Shown here piece by piece: positions 1 through 9,935 of a DNA stretch of 64,000 nt. Position numbers and translations under genes: made by a program. This DNA comes from Euglena gracilis (lineage: Eukaryota; Euglenida; Euglenophyceae; Euglenales). The notes beneath the pieces are model-generated. The model was not told the origin of the DNA. It saw nothing but the letters and a program-made list of their open reading frames with translations, and ran no database searches. How positions within the stretch are numbered: position 1 is the first letter of the stretch; every line of letters starts with the position of its first letter. The stretch lies in contig CP154955.1 in NCBI GenBank assembly GCA_039621445.1, positions 40,742,426 through 40,806,425 of the forward strand, in the 5' to 3' direction.

Positions 1-314
1 GTCTGCCCCAATTCTATCAGGGGTACCTCCACGCTTCCTGATAACGCCACCGAGTACAAGAAAGAATTCCTGTAGTCACCGACTTGGCTGGAGACCATCG
101 CCACCTGGGTCAACTCGTGGACCTTCTTTGCGCACTTCGTAGTGTGCCATCCACCTCCCAGCCAGTTTTGGCCAGCCGCGATGACGCTCACGAGAGATTC
201 CGGGGACGATTCCGCCAGTAGTTTCGCCACGTTGCCCTCGTTGAAGAACAATTCTGCCCACGCGTTGTTGAACACGTTCTCGTCTTCTGATGTTAATTTT
301 TCGTACGTTGCCAT
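1..314 (-). CDS. Partial ORF, start of an unrecognised (probably gag-like) protein
   Basis: The minus strand is open from an ATG at 314 to the window edge (104 codons, no stop), so the C-terminus lies outside. The predicted protein begins MATYEKLTSEDENVFNNAW and contains a GQNWLGGGWHTTK stretch. I recognise no domain. The DNA just upstream resembles the leader and inverted terminal repeat upstream of the first ORF of the DIRS-like element at 518-6050. The likeliest reading is therefore the first ORF of a second DIRS-like element in the same orientation. A host exon is possible. Codon use looks normal and the frame is clean, unlike most ORFs in this window. Confidence 0.45.
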   Translation of the reverse strand, partial: MATYEKLTSEDENVFNNAWAELFFNEGNVAKLLAESSPESLVSVIAAGQNWLGGGWHTTKCAKKVHELTQVAMVSSQVGDYRNSFLYSVALSGSVEVPLIELGQ

Positions 315-317
315 TCT

Positions 318-470
318 GATTGTCGAAGGACGTTAATATCCGCCAACTCCTGCACCAAACAGCAGTAAGAAGCACCCCGCCAAAAGAACACAAACAACAA
401 AACAGCCGGCACACAAAGCAGGATCTCACCCCCCAGAGTGTGCGAAGCCCGAATGGTCTGTCGGATAATT
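318..470 (-). repeat. DIRS-like element head (leader plus terminal repeat), copy 1
   Basis: This stretch carries a degenerate version of the block at 5890-6050: a TCGAAGG word, a GCCAACTCC word, an AGTAAGAAGC word, a CCGGC-ACACAAAGCAGG segment and a GTGCGAAGCCCGAATGG end. It directly precedes the minus-strand ORF starting at 314. The three heads at about 320, 5900 and 6690 have the same orientation. Confidence 0.45.
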
Positions 471-517
471 TTCCAGCATTTTCGGCCGACTTTGGAAGGA
501 AGGGTTTTCGTACTCCC

Positions 518-870
518 TCGAGGCAGACCGAGAAGGGAGGAAGGGACACCGAGGGCGAAGCACAATGACATTGTGAGGTCATGCCTTGCTCGCCGGCGGT
601 TTGCTGTGATTGTTTTGGCGCGCTGGGTTAGGACGTCCCGCTTAGTGCCGCCTCGCCGGAGTTGGCTGCATTGTCTGCGACGTGGCGACCGTGGCGCTGT
701 TTCTTTGCCTGGGGGGGGGGTCCCCCCCACCTCCCCCCCCTGGCCCCCGTCTTCTGATCGAGGGCGTTTGAAGACAAATTTTCTTATATGGGTGGGGGGG
801 GTCGGGCTCACAATGTCTTTGTGCTTCGCCCTCGGTGCCCCTTCCTCCCTTCTCGGTCTGCCTCGAGGGA
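518..870. repeat. Inverted repeat pair 518-576 / 809-870
   Basis: Arms of about 60 bp (left begins CCTCGAGGCAGACCGAGAAG, right ends with its complement) flank about 230 bp containing long C and G runs. The right arm continues into an ACACCTCGGGCTCCGCAC word that also occurs at 1668, 6025-6070 and 6327. It marks the element end or a nested foldback. Confidence 0.7.
560..670 (+). repeat. Left inverted terminal repeat of the DIRS-like element
   Basis: The reverse complement of this stretch matches 5910-6025 over about 95 bp at roughly 85% identity by eye. Shared words are CAGCCAACTCCGGCGA, CACTAAGCGGGAC, TAACCCAGCGC, AAACCGCCGGCGA and AAGGCATG-CCTCACAATG. Confidence 0.8.
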
Positions 871-1665
871 ATACGAGACACCTCGGGCTCCGCACGTTGC
901 CATTGTGAGGCCAGATTGTGCACTGAAAAAAGGGGGGCCAGGGGATCCTCCAAAGAACCTTGGGCACCAAGTCTTTGATAATGGGCTGCGAAAGCCTCCA
1001 CTCCCTTCCATTGACCAATTTCAAAAACTTCTTGGGCAGAAAGGCCCAATTTTTGTTTAGCAAACCAGCCCCTGCCCCTCTGGTGGAGTGGGGTCCCCAA
1101 ACCTGGTGGGGTACCCCCTGTTTGGTCAAAAAGTCTTTGGTGATAGAAGCAAGTGGAGTTTTTGACCTTTACGTTAAATTTTGGTGTAGGGTGCCCCCCC
1201 AACACACTGGTGGTTCTTTGTACCTGTGCCAAATAAGAACTTCTGTATAAACAGAGGATTAGTGAACAGAAAATGAGTTGTGTCCGCAATGTAAATATAT
1301 CAGAGGGCAGGGGGGACTGTGCCAGCCCCAGGAGGATTGGGAGGGGATCCCAGAATGCACCATATTTCTTCAAATTTTGGTTCCAAAGCCTTTTATAAGG
1401 TGCCAACATGGCATGGAACCTCAGGCCTCCAAAGCCAGGGATCAATAGCATAGCACTGTATGCATTGCGTGCTTGGGCCTTTGAAAATTGAAATAGTTGA
1501 ATTAAAGCGTCAACCACTTGGTCAGTGGTGGCTTCTGGGGGGGGTACCCCCATTTTGTCCAAAATTGCCCATAAAAGCGTAAAAGCGCTTTGATAACGCT
1601 TTAAACTGGGGGTTTCTTCCCAGGAAATCGTTAATGGTCGAATTTTGTACTTGCTTACCTCGAGG
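870..1665 (-). repeat. Tandem second copy of the recombinase end
   Basis: This stretch repeats 1666-2620. For example 899-1150 matches 1697-1945 and 1152-1660 matches 2106-2620, mostly above 90% by eye. The left copy lacks about 150 bp that lies at 1950-2105. Its frame also keeps LCLYRSSYLAQVQRT and GVEAFAAHYQRLGA, so it is a duplicated recombinase C-terminus rather than a separate element. Confidence 0.85.
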
Positions 1666-2045
1666 GAGTACGAGACACCTCGTGCTCCGCACTTTGCCAT
1701 TGTGAGGCAAGATTGTGCACTGAAAAAAGGGGGGCCAGGGCATTGTCCAAAGAACCTTGGGCACCAAGTTTTTGATAATGGGCTGTGAAAGCCTCCACCC
1801 CCTTCCATTCACCAATTTCGCAAACTTCTTGGGAAGAAAGGCCCAATTTTTTTTAGCAAACCAGCCCCTGCCCCTCTGGTGGAGTGGGGTCCCCAAACCT
1901 GGGGGGGTACCCCCTGTTTGGTCAAAAAGTCTTTGGTGATAGAAGCAGTGGTATCTGCCTTAATGGCTTTGTAGGGGGGTTTTAACGTAATTAAAAGGGG
2001 GCCCCCAGGTTTCATAAAGAAATGTGTTGCTGCCACATATGCCAT
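1655..2045 (-). pseudogene. Tyrosine recombinase C-terminal part, frameshifted
   Basis: Across two frames it reads DFLTKQGVPPQVWGPHSTRG, then LGLSSQEVCEIGEWKGVEAF, then TAHYQKLGA. HSTRG supplies the conserved H-x-x-R box and HYQKL the nucleophilic tyrosine box of tyrosine recombinases. With the box I arginine in the frame to the right, all catalytic positions can be found, but frameshifts near 2045 and 1850 break the protein. Confidence 0.75.
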
Positions 2046-2047
2046 AA

Positions 2048-3175
2048 TTAAATGAAAGGGGTTGATTTGGGGGCACTGGGGAATGGAGACAACTCGCTCC
2101 CACTTGTGGAGTTTTTGACCTTTACGTTAAATTTTGATGTAGGGTGCCCCCCCAACACACTGGTGGTTCTTTGGAGGTGTGCCAAATCAGAACTTCTGTA
2201 TAAGCAGAGGATTCGTGAACAGAAAATGAGTTGTGTACGCAATTTAAATATATCAGAGGGCAGGGGGGACTGTGCCAGCCCCAGGAGGATTGGGAGGGGA
2301 TCCCAGAATGCACCATATTTCTCTAAATTTTGTTTCCAAAGCCTTTTCTCAGGTGCCAACATGGCATAGAACCTCAGGCCTCCAAAGCCAGGGATCAATA
2401 GCATAGCACTGTATGCATTGCGTGCTTGGGCCTTTGAAAATTGAAATAGTTGAATTAAAGCGTCAACCACTTGGTCAGTGGTGGCTTCTGGGGGGGGTAC
2501 CCCTATTTTGTCCAAAATTGTCCATAAAAGCGTAAAAGCGCTTTGATAACGCTTTAAACTGGGGTTTTCTTCCCAGAAAATCGTTAATGGTCGAATTTTG
2601 TACTTGCTTCCCCTCCAAAATTTGCCTGAGCAAATCATGCAAAGCAGGGGCCACCTGGGAGGTGGCATTTTTTCCCTCCTGCAATTGGTGAGCATACCCT
2701 TGTAAGGGGTGATTTTCAGGCAGGGGGTCCCTGGTCTTTTCATTTTTATTAACTGGGGCCACCATGTGGCTGAATCCCAGTAGGTGGTGACCATCAAAAC
2801 TTTGGCTTGTGGAAGCATTCTTAATCTGGGGAGAAATTTTGAATTACAGACCAGGGGGAGGTTTGCATAAAGTCCCCCCATGTTGTCCAGTGCACGTTGC
2901 AATGCATCCACTGCTGTGGCTTCCCAGTGTGGCCACCTTCCCACAAATTGTGGCAGTTTTTTGTTGCCTGGTGAGGCAAAAAGGTCTGTTTTCATGTTTA
3001 TGTAGTTTTTGAACTGCTGACTCAGCCATTGAAAAAGTTTGGGGTCCAGGGAATAATCCCCCCTGTCCATCTCCCACCTGCTTATGTGGTCTGCCAGGCA
3101 TTCCTTTGATCGGACCCACTTTACTTGCAGGTTTATGTTGTGCTCCATGCACCATTTGAAAAGGGGCCTTAGCAT
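2048..3175 (-). CDS. RNase H end, Dam-like domain and tyrosine recombinase N-terminal part (DIRS-like pol)
   Basis: The 375-residue frame starts in the RNase H C-terminus (VKWVRSKECLADHISR, residues ~18-33). The Dam-like domain typical of DIRS pol follows (TDLFASPGNKKLPQF at ~62-76, then AKVLMVTTYWDSATWWPQL at ~123-141). The recombinase begins around residue 195 and shows LTIFWEENPSLKRYQSAF and the box I arginine in LCLYRSSDLAHLQRT (~residues 327-341). The frame ends soon after. The histidine-arginine and tyrosine boxes lie in the next frame at 1655-2045. The methionine start is arbitrary because the frame is internal to a polyprotein. Confidence 0.8.
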   Translation of the reverse strand: MLRPLFKWCMEHNINLQVKWVRSKECLADHISRWEMDRGDYSLDPKLFQWLSQQFKNYINMKTDLFASPGNKKLPQFVGRWPHWEATAVDALQRALDNMGGLYANLPLVCNSKFLPRLRMLPQAKVLMVTTYWDSATWWPQLIKMKRPGTPCLKITPYKGMLTNCRREKMPPPRWPLLCMICSGKFWRGSKYKIRPLTIFWEENPSLKRYQSAFTLLWTILDKIGVPPPEATTDQVVDALIQLFQFSKAQARNAYSAMLLIPGFGGLRFYAMLAPEKRLWKQNLEKYGAFWDPLPILLGLAQSPLPSDIFKLRTQLIFCSRILCLYRSSDLAHLQRTTSVLGGHPTSKFNVKVKNSTSGSELSPFPSAPKSTPFI

Positions 3176-3341
3176 GGAATTGAAGGGGTCTTTTCTGCCC
3201 CCCCCCCCTTTGTTAAGTAATAGTAAATTACTTGATTGTCCACGGATAGGGACACAGTTTCCACTGGCTGGCTGAGGCTTTGTACTGTGGTTATTGCTGC
3301 ACTTAATTCTTTAACATTCATGTGCAAAAAGGAGTTTTCCC

Positions 3342-4335
3342 TCAAAATTCTTGCACAATTTTACCTGTTCGAATGTCCAGCCCCCCCCCCCCCCACAGGC
3401 ATGGATGCTGCTGTCTGAGTGCAACTCCCTGGTTGCACTTTGGGGGGAAGGGTCGGCCCCCCCAGGTGTCCAGCAGAATTTTTATTTCCCTTAATTGGTC
3501 CTTTATTCTTTGGGAAATGGATGTTTTGAGTCCCAGGGGGCTGTGGAATTTTCCACCAAAAAATTTGCCAGGGCATCCGTAAAGGCCCTTAGAAAGGGCC
3601 AGGCCATTAGATTGCATATGATTTGGCCCAAAATGGCAGCCAGTTACCTTTTTGACATGTAATCTTTTTTCACCATTTTTCCCATGGAGGTTAGTTGAAA
3701 TCCAAGATGATTTACGATTTGGGTGGGCTCCAGGGTGGACTTTTTCACATTTATTTTGAATCCTGATTTGATTAATCCTTGACCACTGTGTTCAGGTGAT
3801 TTTGTAAGATGTTTTGTGTTGGGGCCACCAGTAAAATGTCGTCCAGGTAAATAAATAGCTGGATGCCCCTTTTCCCTCCACAGCTTTTCGAATGTATTCA
3901 TTACTGACATAAAAATCTGGGGCATTACATTCAGGCTAAAACAGCCTTCCTGGAATTCCCAGGTCTGCCCCCCCCACCTGATGTCTTGGAAAAGGCCTTA
4001 GGGCCTGGCTCACTGGGATGTGGAAGTAAGCCTCCTTTAAATGTATTTTGGCTGCCCAGTGGCCTTTTTGCAAAACTGGAAAAATGTGCTGGATGTGATC
4101 CAGCTTGAAAGGTTCACTTGGAACCTTTGATTTATTTCCCTGCAATCGCTTATTAGTCTCCATTTTGTCTGTTCCCCTTCTGGTTTCGAAATCAGAAACC
4201 ATGGGATTAGGTGCTGGGTGGTTGAATCCCTCACTCTCTTTACGGATCCAGATTTTTCGTAATCCAGCAGTATTTTTTCTGCTTGGTGCAGGTTCAAATG
4301 TGTCCTGGGTTTTGGGTGGGTGGACAATTTTGGTG
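3342..4335 (-). pseudogene. DIRS-like reverse transcriptase and N-terminal RNase H, frameshifted
   Basis: Reading right to left, the RT blocks appear in three frames. The first is WRLISDCREINQRFQ at about 4150. Next is LDHIQHIFPVLQKGHWAAKI then HLKEAYFHIPV at about 4010-4100, equivalent to the RT block with the first catalytic acidic residue, which here reads HLKEAYF. Then come KINVKKSTLEPTQIVNHLGF at about 3690-3760 and an RNase H-like stretch at 3342-3617. The YxDD block would fall near 3840-3870, where only the degenerate AIYLPGRHF is seen, so the catalytic aspartates look lost. Frames change near 3930 and 3640. The protein would copy element RNA in the cytoplasm or nucleus. Confidence 0.75.
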
Positions 4336-4339
4336 GGTT

Positions 4340-5768
4340 TACCCAAGCGGTTTGAATGCCATCCCTGATTAGTTGACATGTTGTTGTGGGGGCATTTTTT
4401 CTCCACCATTTCAGGCATTTTGTAGCCTTTGATGGAGGGGGGTGTCCCCCATTTTTCCTCCATTGAATTTATTTTCTGTATAAGGTGATTCTGGGGGGGC
4501 TGGGCTGGGGGTGCTGGACATATTTGGCTTTTTTGCAGTCTTTGATGGAGGGGGGTGTCTCCCCATGTTTCCTCCACTGAATTTATTTTCTGTATAAGGT
4601 GATTCTGGGGGGGCTTGTTTGGGGGTGTTGGACATTGCACCCCTAGGTCCCCTAGGGCTTGGGCCCTTGGAAAAAGAATTTTTTTCTGGGAGGATGTGCA
4701 TGCACTTTCTCCCTCTCTGCTCACCAGTCTGGATGATCTTGTTGTTGGAAGACATACCATAGGGCTTAATGCCCCTGTTTGGCCTATCTGGTCTTCTCCA
4801 TGTTGCTGTCGTTGGTTTACATCCCGTAGGGGGGCCTCTGTGGGTCCCCCAATTGATTGAACCATCGGGAATTGAGAAATAATTGCTGGAGGGGTTCCTG
4901 CCCCTCCCTCCAAAAGGGCAACTGTGGGTCCCTTTTCTCCCTGAGGCTGGGCCATTGAAAGGGCCACTTGTGGGTCCCTTTACCCCCCATTTTTGGCAGA
5001 GGGCCTCTGTGGGTCCCTCGGGGGATTTCTCCAGCAGCATTCTTAGCTTCTTGGTGGCCACTGTGGGTCAACCCTGCTGGTTGGGGATGATGCCCCTTAG
5101 CTTCTTGGTGGCCACTGTGGGTCCACCCTGCTGGCCTCCAAGGCCTGCATGTACAAATCTTTCTCCTTAATCCATCTGTTGGTCTTCCAGGCCTGGAGTT
5201 CTTCTTGGCCTCCAACCCCACTGGAAATCTGGGGGGGCTGCTGTGGCCACCCCCTTCCCCCTTGAGAGGGGCTGTTGTTCCAGATAAATTGGTGGGGTTT
5301 CACAGACCTTTTCTGCCCCTTCCTGAGGGGATTTGCTTGTGAAACTGGCCCCCACGGCCCTTGTAGTTTTGACCTCCTTGGCCTTGGTTCTTTCTCCCCG
5401 TCTTCTAGCCAAATTGTGTACAGGTGACTGGGCACCTGTGGGGGAGATGACCCTGATATGTGGGCTTTGGATTTCCAATTCTGAAGCATGTTGGGCCCCC
5501 ATGGCCCATCTTTTGCCCCCAAAGGGCTAGGGCTGACTTCTGTTTTCTGGGCCTTCTGGCCACAGTGGTGCAAGGACCGTGGCCGTCACTGGGGGGTGTT
5601 TTTATGCTGGGAAATTTCTGGGGTGGGGGTCTGGGGGAGAAAAACGGCCACGGTTTGCCACGTGTCGACCGCATCTGAAAGTTCTCCAGCTGCTGCGGCC
5701 ACTGCTCCGGGACGTCCCTGACCAAATAATTCCACTTTCTTTCCCACTGCATTGCTCATTGAAGTCGA
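4340..5768 (-). pseudogene. DIRS-like gag region, frameshifted
   Basis: An ATG near 5768 opens a short frame (start MSNAVGKKVELFGQGRPG) that stops after about 55 codons. Proline- and lysine-rich reading then passes through at least three frames (about 5405-5752, 5097-5573, 4817-5221, 4411-5061). Two direct ~60-bp repeats near 5040-5140 (word CTTCTTGGTGGCCACTGTGG) and two near 4430-4620 (word TTGATGGAGGGGGGTGTC) show internal duplication. No nucleic-acid-binding motif can be read. It is placed as gag because it lies between the terminal repeat and the reverse transcriptase; no residue-level homology is claimed. Confidence 0.55.
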
Positions 5769-5909
5769 AATTGAAGTTTGATCATTGACTTTTCAATTGA
5801 TAATCCTCTGGTTCGTGTCCTTCTGGATATTGAAGTGATATTGACTTCTTTTCTTGGTTCTTCTTCGTTCGTGGACTCTTTTCCTTTCTTCTGGGTGTCG
5901 AAGGGCAAT

Positions 5910-6025
5910 TTAAGAATCAGCCAACTCCGGCGAAAACAGGCACTAAGCGGGACCTCTTAACCCAGCGCAGCGAACAATCACACAACAAACCGCCGGCGAA
6001 CAAGGCATGGCCTCACAATGGCACA
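5910..6025 (-). repeat. Right inverted terminal repeat of the DIRS-like element
   Basis: Inverted partner of 560-670. It lies upstream (minus strand) of the gag-like region and probably carries the promoter and leader. The inner part repeats at 320 and 6690, so this leader is shared by the family. Confidence 0.8.
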
Positions 6026-6085
6026 GTGCGGAGCCCGAGGTGTCTTTCTGAAAGACACCTCGGGGTCCGCATTTTGCCATTGTGA
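6005..6085. repeat. Near-perfect palindrome between two DIRS-like copies
   Basis: CTCACAATGG...GAGGTGTCTTTC is followed by GAAAGACACCTCGG... ...CCATTGTGAG, giving arms of about 36 bp with a one-base centre. The same CTCACAATG / CTCGGGCTCCGCAC words end the neighbouring copies, so the palindrome looks like two element ends joined head to head. Confidence 0.75.
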
Positions 6086-6830
6086 GGCAATGCCCTGCTC
6101 GCCGGCAGTGTTGTTTGGATGTGGTAGCCGGAGTTGGTTGATTCTCAATTTGCCGTTCGACTCTCAGAGGACATGAACGTCAAAAACCTTAACCACTTGA
6201 AGAAGAAGACGTTCCATTAATCAAATCATCCGGAAAAAGACGCTAGCGCAGAGCCTCAAAGCAGATTTTTTTGAAGTTTCTGAAAGATTTCAATGGAAGA
6301 TGCAATTTCCAAGACGACCACTCGGGCTCCGCACTGCGAGCTGGTGAGGTCCTGCTTTCCCGCCGCCCCATCAGCTTCTGCAGCTGCTGCTGTGTCTCCA
6401 CCTTCCCCAGCTTCAGCTGTTTTCTTGAAAGTTCTCTGAAGTTCTTCTTGGCAGTGTGAAGTTCTTTGAAGCTGATTCTTCATGGACTTCCAGTTGTGAC
6501 CTTGGTCTTCGTAATTGCAATATTTCTGGAATAATTCCAGTTGAACTCGAAGAGTTGAATTCTTCCTCCTTGAAGTCGAACGTCAGAAAAAAGTTTGCTC
6601 CACCAGTTGATAAATATGATGGTCTTCGGTGAATGTAATACTCCTTGTAAATAATTCCGAGTTGAACTCGTAGAAGGAAATTTATTTCTCCTTCAATCGA
6701 AGGGCAGAATTAGGAATCAGCCACCTCCGGCAACAAAAGGCAGTGAGAAGCATCCCCCGCACACACGAACACACCAGAACAGATCAGTCGGCAGCACGGC
6801 AGTCCGTGGGCATCGCACACTGTTCGCCGG
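6060..6830 (-). mobile_element. Short DIRS-like derivative (internally deleted)
   Basis: The left end (6065-6190) and right end (6680-6830) are inverted versions of the family terminal repeat. The interior keeps only the leader and one short ORF (6256-6483). No RT or recombinase is present, so it could only move with help from a full element. Confidence 0.6.
6256..6483 (-). CDS. Short glutamine- and alanine-rich ORF in the DIRS-like derivative
   Basis: The 75 codons start MKNQLQRTSHCQEELQRTF and contain an alanine-rich acidic middle. The ORF follows a family leader in the same position as the gag start of the larger element, so it may be a remnant gag N-terminus. Its 3' part overlaps a copy of the terminal repeat word CAGTGCGGAGCCCGAG, so the C-terminus is chimeric. 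No function is recognised. Confidence 0.35.
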   Translation of the reverse strand: MKNQLQRTSHCQEELQRTFKKTAEAGEGGDTAAAAEADGAAGKQDLTSSQCGARVVVLEIASSIEIFQKLQKNLL

Positions 6831-7445
6831 CCCCACCCCCTGTGCGCCGCCGGTCGCCCCCGCGGCCGGCGAGTCCCGGTGGGCCGAGGGCCCGGGGGGT
6901 CCTCGCCGTCGTGGCAAACCACCAACAGCCGGGCCGTGGGTGTTTCCGGGGTGGGTCCTGCGCTTTCTCCGAGGGTTGGTGGGCTCAAGCCAACCCCCGT
7001 TTGTTTCACTCAGGTATTTTCCCCAACCCCAGCCGGTGCGTAGGATCGTTTTTTCAAGGGTTTCCGAAATTTTAGCGAAAAAAACGAAAAATCTGCCATT
7101 TGCAATGAAATCGAACTTTTCTCTCTGAAATCTCACTTTTCTCTCTTTGTCTCTCTCACACTCTCTTGAACCCAACCCACAAACCAACCCACTGGGTCTG
7201 AAATGAATCCCAACCCACTGGAGAAGCAAACACACTGTTGGAAATCTGTGAGAGTGACTGAATGTGATGGAAAAAACAACCTGGGGCAAGGAAGAGGGGT
7301 ATAGGGTATGTAGGCGGCGGTGAGGGTGGCGGTGTTGTAGGGTCTCCTTGATTTCAATACCAACTTGAATTCAATAACTCCACCAACAATGTAATGCCCA
7401 ACAATGTAATTGCCAATTCCAATTCAACAATGTGATTGATCAAAT
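6831..7445. other. No gene seen; GC-rich block then low-complexity DNA
   Basis: 6830-6960 is very GC-rich. 7050-7370 is AT- and CT-rich. Overlapping reading frames on both strands are short or compositionally biased and none shows a motif. Confidence 0.5.
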
Positions 7446-7449
7446 CCAA

Positions 7450-7654
7450 TTCAATGTATTTCCTCTTTGCCAAATAATGGGGAAAACCCCTCAAGTTCTG
7501 TGCAAAAGATGAATTTGAAAGCGCAAAATAATTTGACCCGCTTCCAATTTAAGTCGCGGGTTTTTTTAACTGGTTGGCTGTTACCCGCGACTTTGAATTT
7601 TGCGCTTTCTGGCAATTTTTGGCTGCCGGCGAAAGCCGGCAGCCGACAACACCC
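7450..7654 (-). repeat. LTR-head-like fragment with two hairpins
   Basis: On the minus strand a purine-rich GGGGGTGGGGGG is followed by TGTTGTCGGCTGCC. The second part resembles the LTR starts at 14369 and 19234 (TGTCGGCTGCCG...GGCAGCCAAAAATT). It contains a perfect 10-bp hairpin with a GAAA loop (7621-7644) and a larger interrupted hairpin (7521-7605; arms GCGCAAAAT and AAGTCGCGGGT). A solo or truncated LTR is likely; the other end was not found. Confidence 0.45.
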
Positions 7655-7659
7655 CCCAC

Positions 7660-8815
7660 CCCCTAACACGTCAAAGATTTCAAAATTGGAAAATAGCATA
7701 GTGAAATTTCCCGAGGGGCCGGAAACGCCCATTGCTAGTGCGATCGTCAAAGAACCCACTCTGCAGATACCCTGCTGGGACGTGCCTGGTACACATCCCC
7801 TCCCAGGGCTACGCCCGATTTCCTTCATGGACCAGGGATTCCCAGGTCCAGTCAGGATATCTGACGTTCCCCGGTGGGGTTCACTACTCCATTCGGTGTC
7901 TCTCCTTTCCGCACAGTAGCTTCCATCCAAAGCCCAAAAACACGCAAAAGGTTAGCGGTTACCCATTAGCCGTTTCAAGTTAGGTGGGGTGTGAAAAAGC
8001 CCACCGTTGGAAACGGGGCTTGCAGGTTTCCTGTCAAAGTATCCCATCCACCCACTTTGGGTGTGCAAAAGGCTCGCGGGGTTGGTCAAGCGTATTCCCT
8101 GAAAACCCGAGGGGAGGTGTGGAGGGGGGGGGCAGGCTCTTATCATGGTCATTGGTATAGAAAGGGGGGGTCGGGACGGGGCGACCGCCACCCGAAAATT
8201 TTTCGCCCCCCGAGAGATTTTCTCGCCCCCCCCACCCGAGACTCGCCCCCCACGACAATTTTTACTTCCTTTTTTCCCTTCAGAGGATGATAAAGTTTTT
8301 GGCACCAAATTTTTCCTTGGCCCCTACTTTGGCCCCAAATGGCGAAGGACTTGAAGATCCAATTCGCACCAATATTGTTGTAACACCAGCCGCAGGTGGG
8401 CGCTAGTTTATATCACCTTGGGCAGAGGAATTTCCGTGGGTTCGACATGATTCGTTGAAGGAGTGTATGTTTTGCTCAAGTTGTGAAGAAGCTGTGCGTT
8501 GAATATTCCACTTCCAACGTCTAGCATTGAGATTTTCATGCATAATCCCCCGTGACTTGCGTGAAGAGAAAATTGCACCCATGTCGGTGCCTTCTCCAAT
8601 TTTTTTGAAAAATCTGAATGAAAAGCCACATCCTCAAAGGTTTCAGGAGCGCAGTTGGCCTTTGTGGAAAACGGTTTTAAGAACTACAAAAAAGCCGTGG
8701 AAAGATTTTGAGAACACGAGGGGAACAAATTTCACCGTGCAGCCGTGATGGTCTTGACCACAACGAGTGGGGTGGCTGTGTCATCGGGGATGAGCAAGGG
8801 AGGGGGGTTGCTACA
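7660..8815. other. No gene seen; G/C-run foldback at about 8110-8270
   Basis: 8110-8270 holds alternating G runs and C runs around CGAAAATTTTTCG and GAGATTTTCTCG words, which can fold back. No coding motif was found in either strand of the interval. Confidence 0.4.
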
Positions 8816-8817
8816 TC

Positions 8818-9098
8818 CTGGGGGGTGGGTAGTTGTGGTCGACCGAGAGCGACCATGGTCAGAGCGGCCATCTCGGTCGCTCTCGGTCGTGGGCCTGTAA
8901 ATGTCAAAAAGTGTTTAACCGGACACATTGCCGCCACATACAAGCAAAAGGCGTTACATTCACAAGGGATTTTGTTATTTTTGGTCCCTGGAACAGTTGC
9001 CTACGCCGCTACATGGCAAAAAAGGTGAAAAAACATCCCGGTAGGAATTACGCATAGCGACCGAGAGCGACCATGGTCGACCCACAACCCCCCCCCCA
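8818..9098. mobile_element. Small inverted-repeat element (MITE-like)
   Basis: The left end GGGGGGTGGGTAGTTGTGG plus TCGACCGAGAGCGACCATGG and the right end TCGGTCGC.../GACCATGGTCGACCCACAACC are inverted copies over about 40 bp. A further internal inverted copy lies at 8850-8895. No ORF. TSDs were not resolved because both ends abut G/C runs. Confidence 0.55.
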
Positions 9099-9379
9099 GG
9101 CCAGATCCGGGAGCGAGCAAGGGAAAGATTGCTGCTATGAGGGGCGCGCATCGCCCTGAAAGCCATTTTTCAGTCCTTGAGGTATCTGGCAGCACAAGGC
9201 GTCCTGTCTAACGGAAGTTTTTTCAGGAATTGTTTTCCTTGGTTCCCACGTGATCAGCACAAAAACCTGCCGAATTTCGGAGGAACCTGCATTGGGTGAT
9301 TGTCCTATTTACCCCCTCATTAAATCTGTGACCCGGACACCCCCAAAAGTTTTGAAGGAAGCCCAAAGTCTCAATTATA

Positions 9380-9935
9380 TTTGAGGTTTCCGAGGTTTGG
9401 AGTGTTGGTTTTGTCAAGCGCAAACGGTGCGTTGGCCGGACCCGCAGTCAAACTTTGAACAGCTGTTTGAGCTGAGGAGAGAAGGCCTTCCAGCCTTGGC
9501 TCCTTTTGGTTGGCAGTTACCGCCGGAAATGGACATCCACAGACATACAAAATGAAATTGTCCACATGTTTGCAGATAAGATTTTGCGCAGCAAGTTGGA
9601 CCATGTTCGAAGCATGAAGCATTTTGCGGTGATCATGGATGAGACCACTGACAACTCAGTGCGTGACCAATTGTCGTTTAGCCTGCGGGTTGTGGATGAC
9701 GACCTGAATTGTGAAGAATTCTGGTGTGAGTTCTATCAAGTTCACAACCCTGTTCCTTGCGCAGGGTGACGCCTGAGCGTTGGCAGAGGTCAAAGATGGC
9801 GTCGCGAACGCAGTTATTTCTTTCTTTTATGCCATTCCTTCTGCAAGCCAGAAGGTGGTCGCACGACCTGAGTGGAAGTGAATTATTTCATGTGCTCAAA
9901 GACATCCTTGTCCGTTTTGGAGCTGGGGCGTCTGG
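9380..9935 (+). pseudogene. hAT-family transposase N-terminal and central remnant
   Basis: Pieces in several frames match the zinc-finger/hAT transposase type. They are NFEQLFELRREGLPAL (~9450), KWTSTDIQNEIVHMFADKIL (~9530-9590), KHFAVIMDETTDNSVRDQLS (~9615-9680) and EEFWCEFYQVHNP (~9715-9755). After a break comes GSELFHVLKDILVRFGAG at ~9870-9930. DETTD is the hallmark catalytic-core entry block. Frames change near 9500 and 9765. The RGQGYDGA block expected next is missing here; a fragment with it lies on the minus strand at 56241-56513. Confidence 0.75.

Larger units (their letters stand above)
518..6050 (-). mobile_element. DIRS-like tyrosine-recombinase retrotransposon, degenerate
   Basis: On the minus strand the order is gag-like region, reverse transcriptase, RNase H, Dam-like methylase domain, then tyrosine recombinase. 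Inverted terminal repeats lie at about 560-670 and 5910-6025. This order and the absence of an integrase are diagnostic of DIRS-type elements, which insert through a tyrosine recombinase. Several frameshifts and a tandem duplication of the recombinase end show it is inactive. No target-site duplication is expected for this class and none was seen. Exact termini are uncertain because the repeats continue into neighbouring related copies. Confidence 0.85.
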
